A DNA stretch of 64,000 nucleotides from an uncultured delta proteobacterium (GTDB taxonomy: Bacteria > Desulfobacterota > Desulfobulbia > Desulfobulbales > Desulfocapsaceae): the NCBI GenBank assembly GCA_903901335.1, contig CAIUQR010000028.1:1-64000 (forward strand). The letters are read 5' to 3'. Within the stretch, counting starts at the first letter, position 1; every line of letters starts with the position of its first letter. The position numbers and the translations under genes were made by a program. Below are positions 28,817-38,034 of this stretch, in pieces. The notes beneath the pieces are model-generated. The model saw only the letters and a program-made list of their open reading frames with translations. It was not told the origin of the DNA and made no database searches.

Positions 28817-29911
28817 CACCACAGATGAACTATTAAATATCGCCCACACTCGATCTCCAACCTGAAATCCGAGGCGTTGCGTCTGCTGTGTGGATACAAT
28901 AGCACATAACATAACACCGCCAGGGATAAGGATCGAGTATTCTGTATTTATCTTGCCTTGCGTCTTGCGCTCAATTACTCCCTCGAAACGATTTTCCGCA
29001 CTGCATTGAGGTTCCTCGTCACCCTTCTGCAAAATAATCCATGGTGCCTTTACCTCTGCCGTAATCAACCGCCCTTCATGTAAGCCAAGTTTTTCAAGGC
29101 TGTCATTAGTGATCACAGTGGTCACAGAATGACCGCTTAAGGTGACTATCTCTACTTGAGTCTGAATATCTCCTCGCTGAATCGTCTTGACCTTGCCAAA
29201 GAAAGAATTGCGTGCGCTGGTTTTATGAGAAGATTCTCTTTCCATAAAAAGTCTGGTCACCTCGTGGATTTCATCAGCGGAAAAAGAAACATACGACGAG
29301 GTTAAGTTAGGTGTTGAATGACCTAAAATAGTCTGAACGACTGGTAAGGGCATATTACATTGCATCAACTCAACAGCCCGAGCTTTGCGGATCATCTCCG
29401 GTCCGCCCAATCGTTTGGCAAATCCACAGCTTTGCGCTTGTTCGTAGAATTTACGACGAACAAAGGCGGGATCAACGCTGAACATATTTTGCAGAGATTC
29501 TTTAAATTCCTGATCTGCCAGTGCAGACTCAATTTCATGGGAAAGGGTTTCTGAAACTCGAACTTCTCGCGGTCCTGATTCTTTGTCGACGTCCGTGCTG
29601 TTAAAAAAAACCGCCGATCTTCCAATGTCGATGTCTGCAAATGGATTTAAGGCCAAGACCTCATTTAACTTGGCCCCTGTGAAGCGAATCAACAAAAAGA
29701 TGAGCAAGATACGCCTACGTGATAATCGTACATCCTTACGGGGTGAAGCATCAACCCATTCGCGAAAAGAAAGCTCCAACCGGTTTAGTTGTGATGTGTC
29801 TAAACAATTACCTTCTTCAGCAATCGAGATGATCCGACCGTGATCCATGCTTTTGGGCAATGACTGCAATTCAACCGATTGTTTTTTATTCTTATTCATT
29901 CTGGAGTTCAT
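28802..29911 (-). CDS. tunR: TunR-type tungstate/molybdate regulator: degenerate tyrosine-recombinase-like domain fused to two MOP/TOBE domains
   Basis: Integrase fold traces LIRFTGAKLNEVLAL...IRKARAVELMQCNMPLPVVQTILGHSTPNLTSSYVSFS followed by TSARNSFFGKVKTIQRG... and CSAENRFEGVIERK... MOP repeats. Confidence 0.88.
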   Translation of the reverse strand: MNSRMNKNKKQSVELQSLPKSMDHGRIISIAEEGNCLDTSQLNRLELSFREWVDASPRKDVRLSRRRILLIFLLIRFTGAKLNEVLALNPFADIDIGRSAVFFNSTDVDKESGPREVRVSETLSHEIESALADQEFKESLQNMFSVDPAFVRRKFYEQAQSCGFAKRLGGPEMIRKARAVELMQCNMPLPVVQTILGHSTPNLTSSYVSFSADEIHEVTRLFMERESSHKTSARNSFFGKVKTIQRGDIQTQVEIVTLSGHSVTTVITNDSLEKLGLHEGRLITAEVKAPWIILQKGDEEPQCSAENRFEGVIERKTQGKINTEYSILIPGGVMLCAIVSTQQTQRLGFQVGDRVWAIFNSSSVVLRVD

Positions 29912-30017
29912 GGATTATTCCTGTCGATTCCATTTTTCTGTTTGACGTTAACACTGACTGATTGGTCATCCTTGTTTTTAACAGATTCATTTCGCAGAGC
30001 TCTATAGAAAAACAATC

Positions 30018-30046
30018 TTGACATTAATTTGATCCTTTTATATACT
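30018..30046 (+). promoter_or_regulatory. Predicted sigma70-type promoter of the TSUP transporter gene
   Basis: TTGACA (30018-30023), N17, TATACT (30041-30046). Confidence 0.7.
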
Positions 30047-30076
30047 GACACGTAAATAATACATTACGTGTCAGTA
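30043..30076. promoter_or_regulatory. Candidate TunR operator, dif-like inverted repeat
   Basis: TACTGACACGTAA-ATAATACA-TTACGTGTCAGTA: perfect 13-bp arms, 8-nt spacer, overlapping the -10 box. Confidence 0.75.
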
Positions 30077-30110
30077 AGAAACAAGTTAGCAATTACTCGT
30101 GGAGGTTATG

Positions 30111-31073
30111 ATGTTTTTTTCAACTGCAGGAATTGAAGTCAACCCATTGATTCCACCGTTAGTAGCTTTCGTCATTTCTTTTTTTACCTCCATGGGGGGC
30201 GTGTCAGGTGCTTTCCTGTTGTTGCCTTTTCAGATGTCGTTTCTTGGCTACACAAATCCTTCGGTCAGTGCCACCAATCAACTTTTTAATGTTGTCGCCA
30301 TCCCTAGCGGTGTGTATCGCTATTTTAAGGAGGGGCGGATGGTGTGGCCCCTTACCTGGATAGTAATAATCGGCACTCTTCCTGGTGTTTTGATTGGTGC
30401 TTATGTACGTGTGGTCTATCTGCCAAATCCTAAAAATTTCAAGCTCTTTGCAGCCGGGGTGTTGCTCTATATCGGGACCAAGATGGTACGCGATCTGTTG
30501 AGCAAAAAAACAGGAAATGTAAACACGGCCAACAGTGAAAAACGTTTTCAGGAAATGGTGCGCCAGAGACGTGAAAAAATAACCAGCCCGGAAACAGCAG
30601 ACAGTGCTCTCCCACCCGTAATCAAGGTTACTCACTTTAACCTGAAACGTCTGGGCTATACCTTTTATGATGAGAAATTTGACATTTCGTTCTGGGGAGT
30701 TTTTGCCCTCAGTTTCGTCGTCGGCATCGCTGGCGGGATTTACGGTATTGGGGGCGGGGCAATTATGGCCCCCTTTTTCGTAACGTTTTTCGGGCTCCCG
30801 GTGTATACGGTGGCCGGAGCTGCTCTGATGGGAACCTTTGTTACCTCTGTTGCAGGGGTTGCTTTTTATCAGTTGCTTGCCTGGGTTTATCCGAATGTTT
30901 CAGTGGCTCCCGATTGGTCACTGGGCGTCTTATTCGGACTGGGAGGAATGGCGGGTATGTATCTCGGCGCCCGTTGTCAGAAACATGTCCCGGCAAAAGC
31001 GATCAAGTGGATGCTTTCGGGTATTATTACACTAACAGCCGCAAAATATATCGCTGAGTTCTTTGGACATTAA
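30111..31073 (+). CDS. TSUP (TauE/SafE) family transporter
   Basis: Multi-TM; GGVSGAFLLLPFQMSFLG...SATNQLFNVVAIP...GIAGGIYGIGGGAIMAPFFV; ATG 5 nt after GGAGG (ORF start given as GTG 30099). Confidence 0.88.
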   Translation: MFFSTAGIEVNPLIPPLVAFVISFFTSMGGVSGAFLLLPFQMSFLGYTNPSVSATNQLFNVVAIPSGVYRYFKEGRMVWPLTWIVIIGTLPGVLIGAYVRVVYLPNPKNFKLFAAGVLLYIGTKMVRDLLSKKTGNVNTANSEKRFQEMVRQRREKITSPETADSALPPVIKVTHFNLKRLGYTFYDEKFDISFWGVFALSFVVGIAGGIYGIGGGAIMAPFFVTFFGLPVYTVAGAALMGTFVTSVAGVAFYQLLAWVYPNVSVAPDWSLGVLFGLGGMAGMYLGARCQKHVPAKAIKWMLSGIITLTAAKYIAEFFGH

Positions 31074-31186
31074 CAAACAGAATTAATGAATATGCTTGAA
31101 CATATACAGCGACATCCAATAATTCAAAAATTCCCCAAAAGGTAATCAACCCCCATACAAGGCCATGACCTGCACCGAGCCAAAGT

Positions 31187-31834
31187 TCACCGTTCGCAGT
31201 GCGGAACCGGAATGGAGGGTGGCCCTTGCAGGAGCATCTGGGCGATGGTCAGTCTGATCTTCGGATACAAATGTCTCCTGCCCGCCAGCAGGTCGTTTTC
31301 CAGCATCGCCAGTTGTCGCAGGAGGGGCGTCCGTTCCACGCAGAGCACTCCTTCTTCGTTCTGATATTGTCCTGCCACCAGTTCCTGGCAGCGGAAGCAT
31401 CCGGGAAACCTGAGCCTCCGGCCGTCCGGCCTGGTCATGGTCGCAGGCACGCCATGGGTCCGGCAGACCATCAGCCGGTATGGATAGAGGATACAGCGCC
31501 CTTGCCGGTTCAACGGGCACATCACCTGGGGGCGCTCCTCCCGGGCAAGGGCATCCTCACAGGCCCGCTGATATGCCTCGGCCCGCAGCAGGATCTCCTG
31601 CTGTTCTTCTGCCGGAAGGTGCCGGAACCCCAGCCAGAGATAGCTCCACTCGGCATAGGTATGGTGCTCAAAATACGAATCACAACAATTATCAGGGCAT
31701 CCTTCGCAGGAAAATCCCAACTGTACCGCCACCCGGTTGTACTCTGTCTCCATTTCCTCGTAAATCCGGGACAGACGGTGCAACATTGGTCCGGCAACAA
31801 CAATCTCTTTCATGCATTTTCCTCTGCAAAGCAC
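31187..31834 (-). CDS. YkgJ-family cysteine cluster protein
   Basis: CEGCPDNCCDSYF...CPLNRQGRCILYPYRLMVCRTHG. Confidence 0.75.
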   Translation of the reverse strand: MLCRGKCMKEIVVAGPMLHRLSRIYEEMETEYNRVAVQLGFSCEGCPDNCCDSYFEHHTYAEWSYLWLGFRHLPAEEQQEILLRAEAYQRACEDALAREERPQVMCPLNRQGRCILYPYRLMVCRTHGVPATMTRPDGRRLRFPGCFRCQELVAGQYQNEEGVLCVERTPLLRQLAMLENDLLAGRRHLYPKIRLTIAQMLLQGPPSIPVPHCER

Positions 31835-32385
31835 TGGACCTGGTAAACGAGGATCTCCGGGTGAGAGTCCCGCCAGGTTTTTTCAGGGAGCCCTGCCTTC
31901 CGGCATAAATGCCCGAGAAACTGTTCGGGCTGCGGAAGCTGCTCCCATACCTGCGGCAGAAAAGTCGCTCTGGCCGAACCATGAGAGAGGATGACCCCGT
32001 CGATTCCAGGACGGAGTTTCCGGAGCAGATCATCACCATCGCCATAGGAAAGGGGGGACGCTGCGGTCAGAATTGAGATATCGATATGCACCCTCTCCAG
32101 CTCTTCTTCGGTCAGAGGCGAAAACCGGTAATCATGGAAGGCGGCATTGATCGCATTTTGTTGAATGCCCGCAGCGATCGAACCGGCAGGTTCGAGATTA
32201 CCGATACATCCCCGCAACTGGCCTTCGAGTTTCAGGGTCACGAAGGTACCGCTCTTCCGCTGCAGGGCCGTATCCTCTACGGCCGGAATTTTTTCCTTCC
32301 TGCCCAGTCTGTTGCCGATCGTCAGCCGCGCCGCCTTTAGAAGAAGCGCCCCCTGTTCAACAGTTAAAAGATCATCCATAGCCAC
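31810..32385 (-). CDS. AMMECR1 / AmmeMemoRadiSam system protein A
   Basis: GTFVTLKLEGQLRGCIGNLEPAGSIAAGIQQNAINAAFHDYRFSPLTEEELERVHIDISILT...DGVILSHGSARATFLPQVWEQLP. Confidence 0.93.
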   Translation of the reverse strand: MAMDDLLTVEQGALLLKAARLTIGNRLGRKEKIPAVEDTALQRKSGTFVTLKLEGQLRGCIGNLEPAGSIAAGIQQNAINAAFHDYRFSPLTEEELERVHIDISILTAASPLSYGDGDDLLRKLRPGIDGVILSHGSARATFLPQVWEQLPQPEQFLGHLCRKAGLPEKTWRDSHPEILVYQVQCFAEENA

Positions 32386-32400
32386 CCCCCACTGACAAGA

Positions 32401-33435
32401 TCACCATTCAACTCCCAGCATCAGGCAGTTGATACCACTGCCGATCCCCAGAAGCGCGCCTTTCTGTCCCGGTTGAAAGACGCCGTTTTCCATGGCCATG
32501 GCCATGGTGATGGGCGCTGAGACGGAGCCGACATTGCCGAGAAGTTTCAAAGTTTCAAAGTTTTTCTTATGATCCAGCTGTAAGGTATCGAAGAGCAGCC
32601 TGGCATGGGCCGACCCGACCTGATGACAAAAAAAGCAGTCAATATCCTCGGCCGACCAACCGGGAATGGCGGAAAAGTTCTTCCAGGTCATCGCAGCGGT
32701 CTCCACACCCTTGTATAACAGCTCTTCCGAATTTGTGGCCATCAGCGTCCCAACCCTCTGCCGTCCCCCATGACAGAGGTCGGAATGAACCGTGTTGGCA
32801 CACCAGGCCCCATGGACAAGACGAGGCCTCTGGGCGCAGACCTCCGTCCGGCACATGAAAAGGGCCGTCGCTCCGGAGCCGATAGTCAGGGAGGCAAAGG
32901 CGGGTTTGATGCTTTTCCGGCTTAGAGTCGTATCGTTGAGCAGGGAGAGGATCGTTGACTCGATCAGCTCCTCGGCTGTCTCTCCGGAGACGATAAGGCC
33001 ATTTTGCACCTGCCCCAGCTCAATCATATTGGCAAGCATCACCATCCCGTCAAGAAACCCCAGGCAGGCATTGGATATATCGAAGATCAGACAGTCCGGA
33101 GATAGGCCCAGATTGTTGTGGATAAAGGACGCCGTGGCCGGTTCCATCATGTCTCTTGATACTGAAGTGAAGAGCAGACATTCAACCTCCCGGGCAGCAA
33201 TATTCCCCTTTTCCAGGACCGCCCTCCCGGCCAGTGTCGCGGCCTGGCTGGGTCTGGTACCCGGATCCCAGAAACGCCGCTCGGCAATCCCGCTCATCAG
33301 CTGCAGCCTCCCCGGCGGCAGTTTCAACCTCTCGTAAACAGGGGAAAGACGCTCTTCAATATCCTCGGAGGTCAACACCCGGGGAGGAAGCTCATAACCG
33401 AAAGTGTGGAGGCAAACATGCGAATACTGTATCAT
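32401..33435 (-). CDS. 3-oxoacyl-ACP synthase III / OleA-like thiolase-fold enzyme
   Basis: VYERLKLPPGRLQLMSGIAERRFWDPGT...FDISNACLGFLDGMVMLANMIELGQ (Cys)...CFFCHQVG (His)...LLGNVGSVSAP (Asn). Confidence 0.85.
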   Translation of the reverse strand: MIQYSHVCLHTFGYELPPRVLTSEDIEERLSPVYERLKLPPGRLQLMSGIAERRFWDPGTRPSQAATLAGRAVLEKGNIAAREVECLLFTSVSRDMMEPATASFIHNNLGLSPDCLIFDISNACLGFLDGMVMLANMIELGQVQNGLIVSGETAEELIESTILSLLNDTTLSRKSIKPAFASLTIGSGATALFMCRTEVCAQRPRLVHGAWCANTVHSDLCHGGRQRVGTLMATNSEELLYKGVETAAMTWKNFSAIPGWSAEDIDCFFCHQVGSAHARLLFDTLQLDHKKNFETLKLLGNVGSVSAPITMAMAMENGVFQPGQKGALLGIGSGINCLMLGVEW

Positions 33436-33641
33436 AACCCTTTAAATTGCTCACCGGATACAGCAAACCAAAAGACTCCATCCGGGAAAAATTTTACACC
33501 TACCCAACTACCAACAGAGATGGCATTATAAGGTGCCGGTCGTCTTCAGACAAGACTTTTGGGTTGTTTGTTGACTCCACGCCATGATTAAGAAGAAATT
33601 CATCCGCTCCTTTCCCTACTGATGGGACTTTGACAAGACCC

Positions 33642-35627
33642 TCAATAGGAAAAGACCATCTTGAGCAGAAAAGTAATCCCGTCCTGCTCGATACCATTTT
33701 GCCGAAATTCCGGCCCGACCGGATCTTTATATTTCTGATTCAAGAGATTATAGCCGCTCAAAGACAGCGTTAACCCCGGTCGTACATTCTTGGCCAGAAG
33801 CGTCATATTGATTATCCATGCCGCATCAGTTTCGGTCCCGTCGATTGTTTTTCTGGGGCTGAGATATTGAAGATTGGTTCCCAAAGACCAGGTATCAGAA
33901 AAAAGAGGAACTATCAGGTTCGCCTTTCCGATGTGCTGCGGTGAGTTGGCAGGCGTTTCACCGGTACTTTTATCCCTGGCATCCTGAAAGGTATACCCGA
34001 TATTGCCACGAAGACCAGCGGTCCACACCCCTTCCAACTCCAACTCAAAACCTTTAGCCGTCATCCGGCCAGAGTTCTGAAAAACCAGCATATCCGTCTC
34101 AGGATCATGCACTTGACGAATCATGTCTTCAATATCATAGTGAAATACTCCGGCAGACATACGATAATTTGCAGAGAGACGCTGCTCCACTATGGCTTCA
34201 TATGTGGTGTTTTTTTCCGGATCCAGATGCAGCGGTCTTTTCTGGCTTACGCCGTCCTCATAATACAGCTCATAGGCGTTGGGAGGCCGAAGTGCCGTTC
34301 CATATATCAGTTTGACGGTGGTGCCGTCTTGAGGCTGGACAATGAATGCCAGACGCGGGTTCACTAAGTTGCCAAAATTGGGAGCATGATCCAGACACAG
34401 ACCGGCATTGATTCGGAGCCAGGGGGTCATCCGGTATTCGTCCTGGCCAAAGAAGGCCCATTTCTGATTGCTTTCCGTGCTGTTCAGGTACAATTTATAG
34501 GGGTCTACATCCTCGTTCTGTTGATGCTGGGTCAGGTTTTCGACAAATTCGGCCCCTGCCGTCAGCCGGTGGGCTCCATCGAAAAAAGGCCGGGAGACGA
34601 TGAGTTCGGCCCCCAAGGCCTGGCCCAGTGCGGTATCCTTGTTAATGAGTCCAGAATAAGAATAATGACCTTCATATTGGTATTCGTCATAAAAGACTCG
34701 GGCTGTGATTTCTGTATTTGTGTAGACTTTTTGGTGATATTTCAGATCCAGGTACCAGCGTTTATCTGCAGTAAACGTGTTTTTATTGTTGAAATCAGTT
34801 CCAAATGCGGCTGTGGGCAGGGTTTTATCACGGGAGACCCAGGCGCTTTCCAGAGTCAGCGGACCGTATTTCATCCGACCAAAGAGGGTTCCGCTTTTAT
34901 CGCCGTCAGCATTGTGGGCAATGCCGCCGGGGTTGGTTGAATTGTCGAATTCGGCATAGTACAGATTCTGTCCCTTACTGAAATAGTCGGTACCGGACAG
35001 AGTCAGGTCGAAACCGCTATCAAACCTCCGGCCGTAACTCAGGCGACCCTTGTAGCTGTCATAGCTGCCATAGGAACCGGCTACTTCCGGCTGACCGAGC
35101 CCGCTGGAATCTTTGGTGATGATGTTGATAACGCCGAAAAAGGCGTTGCTTCCATAAAGGGACGCCCCCGACCCGCGAATGATTTCCACCCTTTCGACCA
35201 GATCCAGATCCAGAATCAATTCCGTGCCGATGAAGGCTTGATTATAGATGTTTTCATTGAGTCGATGGCCGTCGATCTGCACAAGAAAGCGGCTGTTGTA
35301 ATCCCCTGTGGAAGAAAACCCGCGAAGCCCGGCATAGCTGTAATTGCGATCGTACGAGACATTAATCCCGCGAACGCTCCGCAAAAGATCCGCCAGGGTC
35401 CGGTACCCGTATTTCTGGATGTCGTCGGCGGTGACAATGGTGACGGACGCAGGCGCGTCTGAGGTCTTCTGATCAAATTTTGACGCCCCGGACACGGGAA
35501 TCTTCATCAACTCTTCAAGACTGAGGGTGGTCAAATCCACGGAAGTGTCAGCCATCAGCAAAAACGGATGAAGGACCACGGAGAGACAAAGGAAACAGCA
35601 GCAATATCCAAGGCGTTTCAGAATCAT
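33642..35627 (-). CDS. TonB-dependent outer-membrane receptor
   Basis: Plug domain SDAPASVTIVTADDIQKYGYRTLADLLRSVRGI..., beta-barrel C-terminus ending in aromatic F-S-Y; upstream ORF extension to 35699 not used. Confidence 0.9.
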   Translation of the reverse strand: MILKRLGYCCCFLCLSVVLHPFLLMADTSVDLTTLSLEELMKIPVSGASKFDQKTSDAPASVTIVTADDIQKYGYRTLADLLRSVRGINVSYDRNYSYAGLRGFSSTGDYNSRFLVQIDGHRLNENIYNQAFIGTELILDLDLVERVEIIRGSGASLYGSNAFFGVINIITKDSSGLGQPEVAGSYGSYDSYKGRLSYGRRFDSGFDLTLSGTDYFSKGQNLYYAEFDNSTNPGGIAHNADGDKSGTLFGRMKYGPLTLESAWVSRDKTLPTAAFGTDFNNKNTFTADKRWYLDLKYHQKVYTNTEITARVFYDEYQYEGHYSYSGLINKDTALGQALGAELIVSRPFFDGAHRLTAGAEFVENLTQHQQNEDVDPYKLYLNSTESNQKWAFFGQDEYRMTPWLRINAGLCLDHAPNFGNLVNPRLAFIVQPQDGTTVKLIYGTALRPPNAYELYYEDGVSQKRPLHLDPEKNTTYEAIVEQRLSANYRMSAGVFHYDIEDMIRQVHDPETDMLVFQNSGRMTAKGFELELEGVWTAGLRGNIGYTFQDARDKSTGETPANSPQHIGKANLIVPLFSDTWSLGTNLQYLSPRKTIDGTETDAAWIINMTLLAKNVRPGLTLSLSGYNLLNQKYKDPVGPEFRQNGIEQDGITFLLKMVFSY

Positions 35628-35722
35628 TGATGTTTCTCTCTCAAAAAATACAAGCTTTCTCCATTTGGACTGTCTATGATGAATGAGTAAATTTTTCATT
35701 CGACTGCCTCATGCATCCCACC

Positions 35723-37882
35723 TTACAATTTAGAGATCGCGGAAGCTCTGCTCTGAACAAGCCGCTGCTCCAGCTTCTCTCCCGTTATAGGTCTGCTCAG
35801 CAAATAGCCTTGCAGTTCGTCACAATCCATTCTGCTAAGTGCAGACAGCTGGTCCTCGGTTTCCACCCCTTCAGCCACCACTTTCAGGTCAAAACTCTTT
35901 GCTATGCCTATGATCGAATGGAGCAGAGAGAGTCCGTTATCGGTTTTATCCATATTCATGACGAAGGACCGGTCAATCTTGAGCGTAGTCAGGGGAAACA
36001 ACTGCAAATGACTCAAAGCGGAATAACCTGTACCAAAATCATCGATGGCAATGGATACGCCCATATCTTTCAGTTGCAGAAGCATCCGCCTTGCTTCGTC
36101 CGTATCCTCCATCAGTACCCTTTCCGTCAGCTCGACTTCAAGGTAGTGGGGATCCAGGCCGGTCTTCGCAAGGACTGCGATAATATTTGCCACGAGTTGT
36201 TTGAAATTTACATTGTTGCCGGAAATATTAATACCCATGCGACAATTGTCGAACAGACCGGAAGCTACCCATTTTTGGGCCTGAACGCAGGCTTCCTGGA
36301 TGACCCATTCGTTAATACTGTGAATAAAGCCGTTTTCCTCGGCAAAGGGGAGAAAATCATTCGGCGGAATCAATCCCTTTTCCGGATCAATCCAGCGGAT
36401 TAAGGCTTCAACCCCCCGAAGGGCTCCGGTTTTGTTGGCAAACTGCGGCTGATAGTAAAGGATAAATTCATTATTATCCAGGGCATGCCGAAGTCTGTTG
36501 CTCATGTGAAACCGGACCTTGGCTGCGTCATTCATCGCGCTTTGGAAAAACTGGTAATTATTACGGCCCCTTTCCTTCGCTGCATACATTGCCGTATCGG
36601 CATTTTTCAAAAGAAGGTCAATGTCACTGCCATCCTCAGGGTAGACACTGATCCCAATGCTTGCGGTCAGGGTAATCAGCTGGTTCTCGACCTCCACAGC
36701 ACGGCCCAGGACCTCGATAATACGGTCGGCAAGGCCGGCTATCTGATCCGAAGTAGTAATGTCTGCGGCCAGAAGAGTAAATTCATCTCCACCAACACGG
36801 GAGAGCAGAGAAGCCGGCTGTTCGGCGCCGGAACGGGAGAGGACATCAGAATGCCGCAACATATTTTTCAAGCGTTCTGAAATCGATATCAGAACCTTAT
36901 CGCCACTGGGATGCCCCAGGGTATCGTTAATTCGTTTAAAATCATCAAGGTCAATAAAGAGGACAGCCACCTTTCTCTGGTATCGCTGCGCATGCGGCAG
37001 GATTTTCGACCAGTGCTCTCTGAACAGAGCACGATTGGCAAGACCGGTGAGATTGTCATAAAAGGCAAGATAACGGATTTTGTCTTCGGCCTGTTTCAGT
37101 TCGGTAATATCCTGAATAATACCGACTGCCAGGCGATGCTGATGGGTATCCTCGGTGACGATTTCCCCCTGGTTGAGGATGATACGTTCACTGCCGTCCG
37201 GTAAAGCAACCTGATAGTGAACACTAAAGGTCTGTCCCGCCTTGCAGGCGTTGTCTATCAGTTTTCGTGCCGGCATTTTATCCTTGGCGGCGATATTGGC
37301 AAAAAGATCATCGTAGTGACTGAGGTGTGTAAGACCGAACATCTCGGGCTTGTGGCAGGTTATCAGGAACTCTCCAGTTTCGAGGTCCCGTTCCCAGTGA
37401 GCGAGCCGTGCCAGATCCTGGGCCTTGTGCAGCCGATTCTGGTTGATCTTCAATTCGCTCAAAATCAATCCGGAGCGAAGCCAGTACAATACCCGATAAC
37501 CGAGGATCAACATATTGATCGGCTTACTGATAAAATCTGTAGCTCCCGCCTCAAACGCCTGGGTAATGGTCTCTGTCTCCTCCATGCTGGTGACCATTAC
37601 CACCGGCGTGTGAGCGCCTCCTGGTAAACCTCGAAGCATTCGACAGGTGTCAAAGCCATCCATTTCAGGCATAATGACATCGAGCAGGATAAGGTCTGGA
37701 AGGAACTTATTAAAAAGATCCAGGGCTTCTCCACCACTTGCGGCCTCGACAACCTCATGTCCTGCATTTTCGAGAGTGAATCGTAATTGCATGCGAGCAG
37801 AGAAATCGTCATCGACAACCATCACAACTGATTTCTGATTGTGCGCTGACGTTTTGACAGTAGTTTCTGTAGGCATGATCAT
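35723..37882 (-). CDS. Response regulator with receiver-PAS-GGDEF-EAL domains
   Basis: REC VVMVVDDDFSARMQL...LLDVIMPEMDGFD; GGDEF-region motif VGGDEFTLL; EAL-region EALIRWIDPEKGLIPPNDFLPFAEENG, DDFGTGYSALSHL. Confidence 0.93.
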   Translation of the reverse strand: MIMPTETTVKTSAHNQKSVVMVVDDDFSARMQLRFTLENAGHEVVEAASGGEALDLFNKFLPDLILLDVIMPEMDGFDTCRMLRGLPGGAHTPVVMVTSMEETETITQAFEAGATDFISKPINMLILGYRVLYWLRSGLILSELKINQNRLHKAQDLARLAHWERDLETGEFLITCHKPEMFGLTHLSHYDDLFANIAAKDKMPARKLIDNACKAGQTFSVHYQVALPDGSERIILNQGEIVTEDTHQHRLAVGIIQDITELKQAEDKIRYLAFYDNLTGLANRALFREHWSKILPHAQRYQRKVAVLFIDLDDFKRINDTLGHPSGDKVLISISERLKNMLRHSDVLSRSGAEQPASLLSRVGGDEFTLLAADITTSDQIAGLADRIIEVLGRAVEVENQLITLTASIGISVYPEDGSDIDLLLKNADTAMYAAKERGRNNYQFFQSAMNDAAKVRFHMSNRLRHALDNNEFILYYQPQFANKTGALRGVEALIRWIDPEKGLIPPNDFLPFAEENGFIHSINEWVIQEACVQAQKWVASGLFDNCRMGINISGNNVNFKQLVANIIAVLAKTGLDPHYLEVELTERVLMEDTDEARRMLLQLKDMGVSIAIDDFGTGYSALSHLQLFPLTTLKIDRSFVMNMDKTDNGLSLLHSIIGIAKSFDLKVVAEGVETEDQLSALSRMDCDELQGYLLSRPITGEKLEQRLVQSRASAISKL

Positions 37883-38034
37883 TCTCTCTTTTAATTTTTC
37901 CAACAATTACATCCTGTCCAACATGTCATTTTCTCCAGTCTTGTCCATTCCTTCACTGATTTAAGGGGCTCGGGCTAAACCGATCTGTTGTGCTTCCGGC
38001 AGGAATATTTTTCCCACAACCTATCCTGTTCCTC

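Noticed and set aside
28802-29911. Active phage integrase or mobile element boundary
   Set aside because: Key catalytic residues appear substituted, two MOP domains are fused and no cargo or tRNA target was seen; a TunR-type regulator fits better. Only the half-site flanking is kept as a speculative finding.
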